Shown here piece by piece: positions 1 to 8,893 of a stretch of DNA of 64,000 nucleotides (position 1 is the stretch's first letter; each line of letters begins with the position of its first letter). The stretch is from positions 1-64,000 of the forward strand of contig CAZGJN010000021.1 of the NCBI GenBank assembly GCA_964526645.1, read 5' to 3'. The notes below the pieces were generated by a model, which searched no databases, was not told the DNA's origin, and saw nothing but the letters and a program-made list of their open reading frames with translations. The translations under genes were made by a program, and so were the position numbers. The DNA comes from JADJNW01 sp964526645 (GTDB lineage: Bacteria > Bacteroidota > Bacteroidia > Chitinophagales > Saprospiraceae).

Positions 1-126
1 CTATTTCAATGAACTGATTTTTAATTACTTATTATTTAGTGCGTAAGTCCTATATATTGTGACTAAATTGAGTAGCCCAAAATTACAGCCGGCATAAAAG
101 CCTGGCAAAAAGTGCTACAACTTATT

Positions 127-807
127 ATGAATCAAAGAAATGAACATAAACAGATACAGCTACTAAGCCAGTTTTTGCTTCCATTGCTCGGTTTACTTTG
201 GCTGGCGAGCCTACCTTTCATATTGCTACTGCGGGTTGCGGTATGGATACAGGTGCAGTATCAGCCCTATGCCTGGGGGAGCGTGTTGATGGGAGCCATG
301 ACGATGGCGCTCTTGCTTTTTGTATATTTTCTTTCTTTGCATCATCATTTTCTAAAAAAAGTAATTCGGCCTAAGGCAATGCAGCGAAATTATGCGGTGT
401 TATTAGCGCTGGCATTGGCGTATTGCGGCAACAGCGTTTGGTCTATTTCCACTTACAACGTCAAAGAAGAGGCGCTAAAAGCGGAGTTCCGAAAACTGCA
501 CCCTGTATTAAGACTGGGAATTGGTACTTTGATTTTGCTGGAAAAAGAACTGCTGCTCACTGATGCCGAGCGCCAACCGGAAGACTATCAACAGATGGGC
601 TTAGCATCCAAGCGATTTTCCTTGCACTATGAGCAAAGCACCGGTTATGTGCATGCCGTAGATATTCGTACCAAGGGGCATGGTAAGCTGCGCAACAGCC
701 TGGTTCAAGGTTATTTTAAGTTGATGGGATTCAACACCTTGCTGCACCGAGGAACGGCACCGCATTTGCATGTGTCGCTGCCTTGCAGGGGAGTGAAAGG
801 GATTTAG
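127..807 (+). CDS. Membrane protein with LAS-peptidase-like C-terminus
   Basis: About 226 residues from the ATG at 127; an in-frame GTG at 112 is also possible. Three hydrophobic segments fill the first half (roughly residues 15-45, 55-75 and 85-105). The soluble C-terminal half contains VHAVDI and ends in a PHLHVSLP stretch. This order, an Asp after a His followed by a final H-x-H, resembles the zinc site of LAS-type (M15-like) peptidases, but the canonical SxHxxGxAxD spacing is not met, so the assignment is weak. It is convergent with the M1 aminopeptidase, with 24 bases between stop codons. Substrate and partners are unknown. It could equally be a non-catalytic membrane protein. Confidence 0.6.
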   Translation: MNQRNEHKQIQLLSQFLLPLLGLLWLASLPFILLLRVAVWIQVQYQPYAWGSVLMGAMTMALLLFVYFLSLHHHFLKKVIRPKAMQRNYAVLLALALAYCGNSVWSISTYNVKEEALKAEFRKLHPVLRLGIGTLILLEKELLLTDAERQPEDYQQMGLASKRFSLHYEQSTGYVHAVDIRTKGHGKLRNSLVQGYFKLMGFNTLLHRGTAPHLHVSLPCRGVKGI

Positions 808-831
808 CACAGCGCTACTCGAATTAGCAGA

Positions 832-2433
832 TCATTGCTGGCTTATTTCTCCTTCAAACAATAATTTCACGTTGGGGTCGAGCTGAATATCGCTTGGCTT
901 TTCTGGGAAACTTATTTTGAAAACTTGTTGTCCTTGAGTGACGTGCAAGGTCTCTATTTTTTGTTGATTGCCTGTGGCAAGGGTGATTTCCAATGGAAAT
1001 TGAAAGACAGCACCCTTTTGTTTTTGAAGCAGTTCCAGGGTTAGTTCTTTACTTGCCGCTTCATAACTCCAGCCAATCTGTAGCTTGGGGTGTCCCGCCT
1101 GAAAAAGCCATTGTTTGAAAAACTGCTCCAGTGCCTTGCCGCTTACTTCTTCCATCACCTTTCGCAAATCATCGGTCAGGGCATTGTTGTACTGATAGCG
1201 ATCATAATAGCTTTTTATTCCTTTCCAGAAGGCAGTATCACCTATTTCCTGCCGCAGCATGTGCAGCACCCAACTGCCTTTTTGGTAGGAATTGGTATTT
1301 AAAACACGATTATAGTCTGTAACAGTTGTATCCACTACGGGTTTCGCATCGCGGCTATTGTAAGCAAGCACCCGTTTGCGGTCGGTCAATAATTGCGCTT
1401 GGGCGGCGGCTATGCCGTGCATGCTTTCGGTGTAAAGAATCGTAAAATAGGTAGCAAATCCCTCGCTGAGCCAGACGTGGTGCCAGTTGGCTTCTGAAGC
1501 CGAATTGCCAAACCACTGGTGTGCAATTTCGTGTGCAATGAGCAACTCTCGCTCCTGTCTGCCCGTCACTGAATTTTCAAAATAAAAGATATTGCCTGCG
1601 TTTTCCATGCCTCCGTAGCGGGTTTTGGATTGTACATTGGCTAATTTGCGATAGGGATAAGGTGCGACATGATCCACAAACCAGTTCAGCACAGGTACCG
1701 CTTGGCTATAATCATAAAATCCAGCCTGGCGATCCTGCCAAAACACCCAGCTGGTTACTGGAATTGTATCCACGAACCCCGCCAGCCCAACCGCAAAAGG
1801 AGCCGCTCCTATGACCATCACTTTGGTAGGTAGGGGCACTTCCTCCAGCCAATGGGTGAGTTTGACATCATTGCCCAAGCTCGTTTCTTCGATTTGGATG
1901 CCATTGGCAATGATTTGGTAGTGATTGGGAGCTGTGACGATAAACGCTACGGTGGCTTTATCCGAAGGGTGATCTACAGTGGGTAGCCAATGATGCGCTC
2001 GATCGGGCCAATTGTCACCAAAGAAAGTGCGGTCGCCATGCTTGTTTTGGTCTATGATCAATCCATCTGCTGGAATTCCTTCATAGTCAATTTGGTACAC
2101 TCTGGCTTCACCGGCTTGAATACGGATAGCAGGTTGAATATAAATTTTATCTGCGCGGTGCTCAAAACGAACACTCCTGCCATTTTCCAAAACAGTGTGT
2201 ACTATCATACCATCCGTTTTTCCTTCGGTTTTTACTAAATCGAGATAAAATTCCGCTACGGGTTTGCGAAAGCGAATGGAAATATCTGCCACGCCGCGAA
2301 TCACATCGCTGCTATCATTCAACTCCAGTGCAAAAGTGTAATGCTGCACATCCAGCATTGCCAATCGCTCGTAGTGGCCTTGGGAAAAGAGCAAAAAAGG
2401 ACAAGTAAGGAATACAAAAAACAGCTTTTTCAT
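832..2433 (-). CDS. M1 family metallopeptidase (aminopeptidase N-like), exported
   Basis: Zinc aminopeptidase of the gluzincin M1 family, expected to remove N-terminal residues from peptides in the periplasm. The 533-residue product starts with a signal peptide ending near FLLFSQG. The zinc site is HEIAH at residues 301-305, with the third ligand Glu324 in WLSEGF. The exopeptidase signature GGMENAG lies upstream. The family core is present, but the protein is shorter than the 850-900 residues of PepN because the C-terminal helical domain is missing, as in many Bacteroidota M1 enzymes. The start is the ATG at 2433 directly before the signal peptide; a TTG two codons upstream is less likely. 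The next gene upstream is a lipoprotein 43 bases away on the same strand. Confidence 0.93.
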   Translation of the reverse strand: MKKLFFVFLTCPFLLFSQGHYERLAMLDVQHYTFALELNDSSDVIRGVADISIRFRKPVAEFYLDLVKTEGKTDGMIVHTVLENGRSVRFEHRADKIYIQPAIRIQAGEARVYQIDYEGIPADGLIIDQNKHGDRTFFGDNWPDRAHHWLPTVDHPSDKATVAFIVTAPNHYQIIANGIQIEETSLGNDVKLTHWLEEVPLPTKVMVIGAAPFAVGLAGFVDTIPVTSWVFWQDRQAGFYDYSQAVPVLNWFVDHVAPYPYRKLANVQSKTRYGGMENAGNIFYFENSVTGRQERELLIAHEIAHQWFGNSASEANWHHVWLSEGFATYFTILYTESMHGIAAAQAQLLTDRKRVLAYNSRDAKPVVDTTVTDYNRVLNTNSYQKGSWVLHMLRQEIGDTAFWKGIKSYYDRYQYNNALTDDLRKVMEEVSGKALEQFFKQWLFQAGHPKLQIGWSYEAASKELTLELLQKQKGAVFQFPLEITLATGNQQKIETLHVTQGQQVFKISFPEKPSDIQLDPNVKLLFEGEISQQ

Positions 2434-2476
2434 AGCCAAGCATTTCTTTGGATCGTTATGTAATCTGGAGCATCCA

Positions 2477-2959
2477 TCATCCTGCCACTAACAGGAAGGC
2501 TAATTTAAAACTACCATCCAGTTTAGCAAAATGAAAAGCTACGGAGCTTTCGGTTTGGCTCTCCAGTCCCTCATCAAAAGTGTAGAGCACCGTGCAGCTG
2601 TAAATCGTTGTGCCGTTGGGCACGCCCATTACTTCTGCCAGGTTTTCTGCTGATGCGGTGAATGTTGTTAGGTCGCTCACTTTTGTAGTAGCGATTGTAT
2701 TACTTGCTTTATCATCAAAAATCTGTTTGAATTTTTGCAAAAATTGCTCCTGTGAGATGCCATTTATGTCAAAACTTTCTACATAAGGCTCTGCCCCCTT
2801 GAGCGGGAAAACCGTCATATCAGCGATAGCTTTGGCATTTTTGTTGGCTATATGCCTTTGGAAATCAAGCCAAAAGGCTTCGATAGTGGCGTGCTTGTGT
2901 TGAGAATGGCAAGCTGCAAGCAGCAGCAGTGTTGCATAGAGAAAAAGGCGAATGCGCAT
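2477..2959 (-). CDS. Hypothetical lipoprotein
   Basis: Predicted lipoprotein of 160 residues, with lipobox LLAAC and lipidated Cys17. The mature part is a small soluble domain with an LDFQRHIANKNAKAIADMT stretch typical of NTF2-like or DUF4348-like periplasmic domains, followed by mixed strands. I cannot assign a function. The ATG at 2959 is preferred over an upstream TTG because it puts the signal peptide at the N-terminus. It lies 20 bases downstream of the TM2/TPR gene and upstream of the M1 peptidase on the same strand, so the three may be co-transcribed. Confidence 0.75.
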   Translation of the reverse strand: MRIRLFLYATLLLLAACHSQHKHATIEAFWLDFQRHIANKNAKAIADMTVFPLKGAEPYVESFDINGISQEQFLQKFKQIFDDKASNTIATTKVSDLTTFTASAENLAEVMGVPNGTTIYSCTVLYTFDEGLESQTESSVAFHFAKLDGSFKLAFLLVAG

Positions 2960-2979
2960 CAGATGAACTTTTTGCAAAG

Positions 2980-3783
2980 TTATCTTTTTGCCAGGATTTT
3001 TTCCTTTTGGACCGCGAATTCCTCTTCTGTTAGTACACCTTTGTTGCGAAGCTCACCGAGCTGGATGATCTGATCCAGCAAATCATCGGGTAGAGTAAGC
3101 GGCTTTTCTTCGGTTGTTGGCAGGGGCGGTGGTTCCTGCTTTTCGGTTTTTATTTTTACAGGCGCATCAAGGCGATAGTCATTTTTTACAAAAGCGTCAA
3201 ATTCAGGTTGTGTGCGTAAGAAAGATAAAGCATCGTGGGATTGAATTTTTTCAAAATGTGTAAAGCCATTGGCAACTGCCTGGTCTAAGTGCTGCAATGC
3301 TGCCTCTTTTTGTTCCAGAATAGAATAGCAGCAAGCGATGTTGAAATGAGTAGCGGCATCATTTGGGATGATTTCCAGCACTTTTTTGAAATCCATAATC
3401 GCCTCTTCAAAGGCAAAATCCCTAAACTTTTCGATTCCGTTTTTTTTGTAGTCAGCAGTAGTATGCCGTATTGGCGTTGTTGCGGGCAAAGCTTGTCGTT
3501 CTTCATGGTGGCGTTGCTCCCTCTCTTTTTTCCGTTTTTTGTTGTACTTGTCATCAAAATCATCCTGAGGCATCACCGCGAGCAGAATACTGTCAATAAA
3601 TCCCAAAATTGCAGGCAAAGCAATAATGGGCATGGGCTCGTGCTCTTCCATGCTGATAAAAATCCCTGCAAAAAATATAAAAAAGTAGAGGATGCCGAGG
3701 AATCGCTGCCCGAGATAAAAGCGATGCACCCCCATCACACCGAGGAAAAAAGCCAAAAACGCTGCTACAAATTTGTTTTTCAT
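2980..3783 (-). CDS. TM2 domain protein with TPR and SHOCT regions
   Basis: Membrane protein of 267 residues built from three recognisable parts. Residues about 1-75 are a TM2 domain: a first helix, the GVHRFYLG turn typical of the family, then a second helix and a further hydrophobic segment. Residues about 115-195 form TPR-like helices (FEEAIMDFKKVLEIIP and a following helix pair with FNIACCYSILEQKEAALQHL). Residues about 235-267 match a SHOCT motif (short C-terminal oligomerisation domain, LGELRNKGVLTEEEF). A charged Lys/Arg-rich linker joins the first two. Families with these domains are scaffolding or assembly proteins; no specific function is known. It is first in a probable three-gene unit with the lipoprotein and M1 peptidase. 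Confidence 0.85.
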   Translation of the reverse strand: MKNKFVAAFLAFFLGVMGVHRFYLGQRFLGILYFFIFFAGIFISMEEHEPMPIIALPAILGFIDSILLAVMPQDDFDDKYNKKRKKEREQRHHEERQALPATTPIRHTTADYKKNGIEKFRDFAFEEAIMDFKKVLEIIPNDAATHFNIACCYSILEQKEAALQHLDQAVANGFTHFEKIQSHDALSFLRTQPEFDAFVKNDYRLDAPVKIKTEKQEPPPLPTTEEKPLTLPDDLLDQIIQLGELRNKGVLTEEEFAVQKEKILAKR

Positions 3784-3897
3784 TCTTTATCGAATTTCAA
3801 AAGAGAAAATTACGACTTCTTTTGTAAAAGACGTAGCGACTTTATGCGGAAGTTACAATTCGTTAGACCAAGTGTGCGGAAAAGACTACGAATCCTC

Positions 3898-5616
3898 TTA
3901 GTGCAGCTCCGATTGGAGCTTTTGGAGGCGTTGACTTACTGCTTCATATTGCTTTTTGAGTACGGCCAATTGCTCAGCTTCGCGCTCCAGCATTAGGTCA
4001 AAATCTCTGAAATTGGCATCAATTCTATTTTTTAAATGCAAAATATAAGATTTAAGTTTATTGGAAATTTCCACTTCCAGCTGTGTTCGGCCTTTGTCAA
4101 TTTCCTGTGCATAACTATCCATTATTTTGCGGCGCTTTACACTGCTTGATACCCCCGCGAAAAGCAAGCCAATCGTGGTGAGCACACCTCCCGTGATGTC
4201 GAAGACCATACCCTGCGTGACCGCTGCCAGTATGATACCAATGACCGCCAAGCCACTGCCAGTGGCGATATTGGGGGAAATGGATTGCTTGGTAGGGAAA
4301 AGGCTGCTATCGGAAAAGTTTTCGGAGCGATTGATAAATTTGGCGAAAGCTTCCTGCAATTCCTGCACCACCCGCCCGCGCCGCTCGATGATGTCGCTGA
4401 AAATATCTTGGTCAGATTGCAGAATCGTTTGGCTATTTTTGATTTTCAATTCGATCATTTTAGCCATTTGCTGTATGTTTTCTGCCAGGTCGGTGATGCC
4501 CTCGTTGAGTTTACTTTGCAGCTCAGCGTTTAGGGAGCGTTCCAGTTCCAGTGCAAGGCCCTCAAGCCATTCCTTCAGCGAAGCTTTTTTACCAAACATA
4601 GAAGCGAAAGAACGCCGCAGCAGCGAGAAAAAAGAAAGCCTATTGCCGAGCGCTTCGCCTTGCTGCCGGGTGATGCGGTCGTAAGCAGCCACCAAATTTT
4701 CCACCAAAACATCCACTTGTTTGTACGATTTTTGCTCCTGTTTGTCCAATGATTCTCGAATATCCTGCCGAAACGCCGTGTCTGCCTGCCATTGCGCTTG
4801 CCGTGTTTCGATGCCACTACCGATGCGCCCGTTGATGGTAAGGCAGGTATGCACATTATTTTGCAATTTCAGTACAGGCGCTTTGCCGCCGGTAATGTTT
4901 TCGCGGATAAACGCGCGGAGGTCTTGAAAGCCACTTTCCGGGCTACCTTCCTGCTCTAATTTGGCGGAAACGGGAAAAACCAAAGGATTTTTTATTCCTT
5001 TTTTGATGGCATAATCGGTTACTCCTGCTAAGTTTACCCGCAAATCTTCCTCCGGCATTAGGTCTTTTTGTTGCAAAACGAAAATAATTTTTTTGTGCCA
5101 ATCGGCGTGGATGTAGTCGAAAAAATCCCAGGAAGACTGGCGGTAGGGGTTCTTTGCCTCAAAAACAAATACAATCAGATCGGAAGCGGGGATAAATTTT
5201 TCCGTGATTTCCTGGTGGTGTTGGATGATTGTATTGGTGCCCGGTGTATCCACGATGGCTATTTCCTTGAGGATTTCAACTGGGAGTGTGATTTTTTTTA
5301 GATAAGGATTCACAGGGATCGTTTCTTCCCTTTCGCCATAAAGCAACTGCAAGATAGTGTCCGTCATGGGCTGGGGCGCTACTTTTGTGATTTCTCTGCC
5401 AGTTGCCAATAAGGCATTGATGAAGCTGCTTTTGCCGGCTTTCACTTCTCCTACAATGACAAACATAAAAGGCTCGTTGATGCGATTGCGCAAGTCGCTC
5501 ACAGTATGCGCCAGGGTTTCATTGCCCGTTTTGATGGCTAATTCGTGTAAGTCTTTTACCACTTCGTCAATCTGTGCACGATAGGTCTGGATGTTTTTGT
5601 GGATGAAACTGATCAT
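3898..5616 (-). CDS. Dynamin-like GTPase, membrane-associated
   Basis: Large GTPase of 572 residues in the bacterial dynamin-like family, which binds and remodels membranes. The G1 P-loop GEVKAGKSS is near residue 55, the switch-I threonine region (PMTDT) follows, G3 is DTPG near residue 125, and a G4-like QQKD lies after VLQ. A long helical stalk follows. Two adjacent hydrophobic segments near residues 450-490 (around ITGGVLTTIGLLFAGV) probably act as the membrane paddle, and the C-terminus is helical. The ATG at 5616 overlaps the stop of the wbqC gene as ATGA, which fixes the start and implies translational coupling; a longer open frame to 5676 is unlikely. Its place in one operon with Kdo transferase and WbqC suggests a role at the envelope, but the target membrane is inference. 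Confidence 0.9.
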   Translation of the reverse strand: MISFIHKNIQTYRAQIDEVVKDLHELAIKTGNETLAHTVSDLRNRINEPFMFVIVGEVKAGKSSFINALLATGREITKVAPQPMTDTILQLLYGEREETIPVNPYLKKITLPVEILKEIAIVDTPGTNTIIQHHQEITEKFIPASDLIVFVFEAKNPYRQSSWDFFDYIHADWHKKIIFVLQQKDLMPEEDLRVNLAGVTDYAIKKGIKNPLVFPVSAKLEQEGSPESGFQDLRAFIRENITGGKAPVLKLQNNVHTCLTINGRIGSGIETRQAQWQADTAFRQDIRESLDKQEQKSYKQVDVLVENLVAAYDRITRQQGEALGNRLSFFSLLRRSFASMFGKKASLKEWLEGLALELERSLNAELQSKLNEGITDLAENIQQMAKMIELKIKNSQTILQSDQDIFSDIIERRGRVVQELQEAFAKFINRSENFSDSSLFPTKQSISPNIATGSGLAVIGIILAAVTQGMVFDITGGVLTTIGLLFAGVSSSVKRRKIMDSYAQEIDKGRTQLEVEISNKLKSYILHLKNRIDANFRDFDLMLEREAEQLAVLKKQYEAVSQRLQKLQSELH

Positions 5617-6272
5617 TTTAGGTCTGGATGTTTGATACTCAATTGTAAAAAGGAAATTGCTTCGGGTCCGGTGCAAAATAGCAGGTCTAAGATACTCAAA
5701 TTGGGCAAAAAACCGTGTTTTTCTTCAAAAACCTGTGCATAGCGCTGTGGTTGGAAATCAGGGTCTTCCCGTTTTCGATGGGCTTTCGGCGATAAGGCAT
5801 CGCGGAAATCGAGTACTTCCGGCGGCGGCTGTTTTTCATATCTTGGGGTCAATTCTAAATTTGGGTGCAGCGGCAGCAGTTGCAATAACAATTGTAGGAG
5901 CGCCCCGTTGAAGTCGAATAAGAATTCATAAGGCTCGTGAAAAAAAGGCTTTAGCGCATCCTCATAAAATTCAAAAAAAGGCGCATTGCCATAAGCAGAG
6001 CGAATACTTTCCCAATGGAGGCGTTGCCAAGGCTCGTGGTAAGCGATGCGCACTGCTCGAATGGGCTGTTGTTCATTTTTGCCTTTTTGCAAAGGGATAG
6101 ACAAAGCGAGTACGCCGTTTGCGGTGGCTATTTCGCAGCGATTGCGGTAGCTTCCTTTTTTATAATGCTCTTGTTGTTCTATAAAAACGGTAGGATACTG
6201 TATCAGTTTAGAAAAAAATTGAATAGGGGGCAAGTATTGCGATTCGATTAATATACTTCGTTGCAATGGCAT
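5613..6272 (-). CDS. wbqC: WbqC family protein
   Basis: WbqC-like protein of 219 residues. The family signature is near the N-terminus (ESQYLPPIQFFS) followed by the GSYRNRC and LSIPLQKGK segments; the family usually runs 210-240 residues, so this is complete. Members occur in glycan and LPS gene clusters, but the biochemical function is not established. The gene lies 8 bases after waaA, and its TGA overlaps the dynamin-like ATG by four bases, so the three genes form a tight operon read leftwards. Confidence 0.9.
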   Translation of the reverse strand: MPLQRSILIESQYLPPIQFFSKLIQYPTVFIEQQEHYKKGSYRNRCEIATANGVLALSIPLQKGKNEQQPIRAVRIAYHEPWQRLHWESIRSAYGNAPFFEFYEDALKPFFHEPYEFLFDFNGALLQLLLQLLPLHPNLELTPRYEKQPPPEVLDFRDALSPKAHRKREDPDFQPQRYAQVFEEKHGFLPNLSILDLLFCTGPEAISFLQLSIKHPDLK

Positions 6273-6280
6273 AGCGGTGC

Positions 6281-7537
6281 TTATCTTCCAAAATATTGTT
6301 TTTCAATAAATTGTACAATCTTTTTTGTTGCGCCTTGGTTTGTGCGGATGTAATCTTTCGCGATTTGGGCGGCTTTTTGATAGAATTCCACATTTTCCAG
6401 TTTAGTGAAATAGCGGAAAAATGCTTCTGTACTTGTCACGGAAAAAGCACCTTGTTGTTGCACCAATTGTAGGGCTTCTTCGAATTTGGTATATTTTGGA
6501 CCAAAAATGACAGGTAAGCCAAAGGCAATCGGCTCCAGTGTATTATGAATGCCTGCCCCAAATCCGCCGCCGATATAGGCAAGATGCCCATACCGATACA
6601 GCGCCGAGAGCATGCCGATATTGTCAATGAGGAGGATTCGCGCCGCGGCGGCGCTTTGTTCATTGGCTTCGGAATAACGCAGTAAGGGCAATTCCATTAC
6701 AGCCTCGATATGATCCAAACGACCTTTTGAAATGTGATGCGGGGCAATGATCAATTTCCAATCGAAAGGCAAATGTTTGTTGATAAAAGGGGCTAAAAGC
6801 AGTTCATCGGGCTGCCAGGTGCTACCCGCTATCAAAAGCTTGTGATGGGCAGCAAAAGCCGCTACGATCGAAAAGTCAGGTGCTTCATCGGCAATCTGAA
6901 TAACGCGATCTACCCTGGTATCGCCAGCGACGGAAAAATTTTGCAACGAAAAGGCTTGTAGGAGGGTAGCAGCGGTTTTGTTTTGCAAAAAAATATGGCT
7001 GAACCCGTGCAATAGCTTCCTGAAAAAGGCACCGTACCAATTGAAAAAAACTTGCTCCGGTCGGAAGCGGGCAGAAATCAGGATCGTTGGTATTTGCTTT
7101 TTTTGCAAGGTGGACAAATAATGATACCAAAATTCGTATTTGACGAAAATGGATAACACGGGCTGGAATAACTCGATGAATTTCAAAGCGTTCGATCTAG
7201 TATCGGCGGGCAGATAACAAACGTAATCGGCACTTTTGTAATTTTTTCGGATTTCATAACCAGAAGGTGAAAAAAACGACAGTACGATTTTCTTTTCCGG
7301 GTATTGCTGCCGCAACAATTCTATCAGGGGCCTTCCTTGTTCAAATTCACCAAGCGAAGCGCAGTGCATCCAGATACAGGGGCTTTTTTGTGGATTTTTC
7401 TGATCCCAGGCTTGTGCGTATCGAATCTCCCAGTTGCGCCGCCCCTTCACCCAGTGCTTAGCTTTCCCGTACCTCAAAGCGGCAATATGAATCCCTATCG
7501 TATAAAGACGGATGATGAAATTGTATAATAAGATCAC
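6281..7537 (-). CDS. waaA: 3-deoxy-D-manno-octulosonic acid (Kdo) transferase
   Basis: Inner-membrane-anchored GT-B glycosyltransferase that moves Kdo from CMP-Kdo onto lipid IVA, the first inner-core step of LPS. The 418-residue length is typical. An N-terminal hydrophobic anchor is followed by the N-domain motif MHCASLGEFEQGRPLI with the conserved acidic residue. The C-domain contains GSTW, ILIDNIGMLSALYRYG, the glycine-rich GGGFG and the sugar-nucleotide motif HNTLEPIAFG. The best start is a GTG at 7537; no ATG is available before residue 58, and the N-terminus LLYNFIIRLYTIGI matches the family. It is the first gene of the waaA-wbqC-GTPase unit and is divergent from dodecin. Confidence 0.95.
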   Translation of the reverse strand: MILLYNFIIRLYTIGIHIAALRYGKAKHWVKGRRNWEIRYAQAWDQKNPQKSPCIWMHCASLGEFEQGRPLIELLRQQYPEKKIVLSFFSPSGYEIRKNYKSADYVCYLPADTRSNALKFIELFQPVLSIFVKYEFWYHYLSTLQKKQIPTILISARFRPEQVFFNWYGAFFRKLLHGFSHIFLQNKTAATLLQAFSLQNFSVAGDTRVDRVIQIADEAPDFSIVAAFAAHHKLLIAGSTWQPDELLLAPFINKHLPFDWKLIIAPHHISKGRLDHIEAVMELPLLRYSEANEQSAAAARILLIDNIGMLSALYRYGHLAYIGGGFGAGIHNTLEPIAFGLPVIFGPKYTKFEEALQLVQQQGAFSVTSTEAFFRYFTKLENVEFYQKAAQIAKDYIRTNQGATKKIVQFIEKQYFGR

Positions 7538-7725
7538 GGCATCGTAATTATAAAAAGCGGTTAGCTTATCAAATTTTGCTGCAATATTGGTTTTTTCTTA
7601 GCTTCTAAGCAATGAATGGTCACTTTTTATTTGGCAATTATTCATAAAAAAACATAAATTGTTAATCTTAAAAGGGCAACGATTTTGCTTAAATCATTTT
7701 ATTTAATCTATAAAAAATTGATATT

Positions 7726-7938
7726 ATGGCTATTGTAAAAGTAATTGAAGTTATCGCTTCTTCAGAGAAGAGCATAGACGATGCCATTCATCAGGCGGTG
7801 GCAGAAGTTTCCAAAACAATTCGCAACATTGATTCGGTCTATGTTAAGGATATTAAAGCCCATGTGAAGGATGGCAAGGTGAGTACTTTTGGTGTGATTT
7901 GCAATATCTCCTTCCGCGTAGACGGGAATGCAGATTAA
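7726..7938 (+). CDS. Dodecin family flavin-binding protein
   Basis: Full-length 70-residue dodecin. The family folds as one helix on a three-stranded sheet and assembles as a dodecamer that stores or buffers flavins. The N-terminal VKVIEVIASSEKSIDDAI segment and the C-terminal FRVDG strand fit closely, but the usual flavin-stacking Trp of halophilic dodecins is not present in the middle strand (SVYVKDIKAHVKDGKV). Monocistronic: a hairpin follows the stop, and the upstream neighbour is divergent. Confidence 0.93.
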   Translation: MAIVKVIEVIASSEKSIDDAIHQAVAEVSKTIRNIDSVYVKDIKAHVKDGKVSTFGVICNISFRVDGNAD

Positions 7939-7961
7939 GCATTTCAAAATAAGATACAGCA

Positions 7962-7999
7962 CAGGCTATTGCGATTGATTTTCAGTAGCCTGATTTTAT
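7962..7999 (+). terminator. Probable terminator after dodecin
   Basis: Inverted repeat CAGGCTA (7962-7968) and TAGCCTG (7986-7992) followed by ATTTTATTG, 24 bases after the dodecin stop. The loop is 17 bases and the T run is short, so efficiency is uncertain. Confidence 0.55.
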
Positions 8000-8061
8000 T
8001 GTGAAAAACCATTCTGGCAAGATTGTCCGTAAATAGACAAAAAAACAGTCTTGTTTCATGC

Positions 8062-8069
8062 TATCTTTG
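8062..8069 (+). promoter_or_regulatory. Bacteroidota-type -7 element before DUF2064 gene
   Basis: TATCTTTG matches the Bacteroidota -7 consensus TAnnTTTG. Transcription would start near 8073, which excludes the upstream ATG at 8058 and supports translation from 8091. No clear -33 TTG is seen at the usual spacing. Confidence 0.55.
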
Positions 8070-8090
8070 GCGCGGGCTATCAAAACTAAT

Positions 8091-8801
8091 ATGCACTTAC
8101 ACGCTACAAATACAACGGCTATCTTAGTGTTCGTACGCGACGAGCAGGAGGAAGCTGATGTGAAGGCGCTGCGTTCATACTTTGGTGCGAAGGGCAGCAT
8201 GAAGATGGTGCATACCCTCAACAACCATGTGCTCAGGGTCAGTCGGCAATCCGGGTTACCTGTATTTGTAGTGAAAGGCGCGCAGCAAGTCGGCGAGACT
8301 TTTGGAGAGCGCTTCGCCAATGCTTTTGAGACCGTTTTTGCTGTGGGGTATAGCCAAGTGATTGCTGTCGGGAATGACTGTTTGCACCTGACAAAAGAAT
8401 ATTTGCTGAGGGCTGCAACATTGCTACAAAATGACGTTGATATGGTGCTTGGCCCTACCCAAGATGGGGGGGCTTATATCGTGGGCCTTAGCCTCCAGGC
8501 GTATCAGCGGGGCGCATTTATTCAACGATCTTGGCAAACTTCCTGCACTTTAAAGTCTCTGATTGACTATGCCCGGCAAAATGATGCCTACTGTCATTTT
8601 TTACCCTTGTCGGATGATTTTGACGATGCTCGGGCACTTCAAAAAATTGCACTCGGACGATCCTTCAAAAGCCGTATTGTTTGTTTACTGCGCGATATTA
8701 TTCTATCCAACAGGCTTCAACCCCAGATTGAGGTGTTTTTAATCTTGTCCAAATATTCTTTTGTGGCTACACTCCGAGCGCCACCTGCCATTAGCTTTTA
8801 A
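8091..8801 (+). CDS. DUF2064 (TIGR04282-type) GT-A-fold protein
   Basis: About 236 residues, similar to the glycosyltransferase-A-like DUF2064 family, some members of which are linked to arsenosugar synthesis. Visible motifs: ILVFVRD at the N-terminus, VIAVGNDC in the nucleotide-binding strand (where many members have GTDCP), and GPTQDGGAYIVGL as the acceptor-side loop. The C-terminal 60 residues diverge from the family. No arsenic genes are nearby, so an arsenosugar role is not supported here. The start at 8091 is chosen because it lies just downstream of the TATCTTTG promoter element. A TonB receptor gene follows after 92 bases. Confidence 0.82.
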   Translation: MHLHATNTTAILVFVRDEQEEADVKALRSYFGAKGSMKMVHTLNNHVLRVSRQSGLPVFVVKGAQQVGETFGERFANAFETVFAVGYSQVIAVGNDCLHLTKEYLLRAATLLQNDVDMVLGPTQDGGAYIVGLSLQAYQRGAFIQRSWQTSCTLKSLIDYARQNDAYCHFLPLSDDFDDARALQKIALGRSFKSRIVCLLRDIILSNRLQPQIEVFLILSKYSFVATLRAPPAISF

Positions 8802-8893
8802 TAATTTTTATGCCTAATTTCTTGAACGGAGCATCTTGAATGCTTGCGTGTTTAGTTCATATTATTCCCTTCATTAAGATAAAATTTTATTTT

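Noticed and set aside
3289..3996. Rightward 235-codon open frame antisense to TM2/TPR and GTPase genes
   Set aside because: No domain, poor composition, and both opposite genes have clear homology and motifs.
8091..8801. Arsenosugar biosynthesis locus
   Set aside because: Only the DUF2064 protein is present; no arsenic methyltransferase, radical SAM or ArsR genes nearby.
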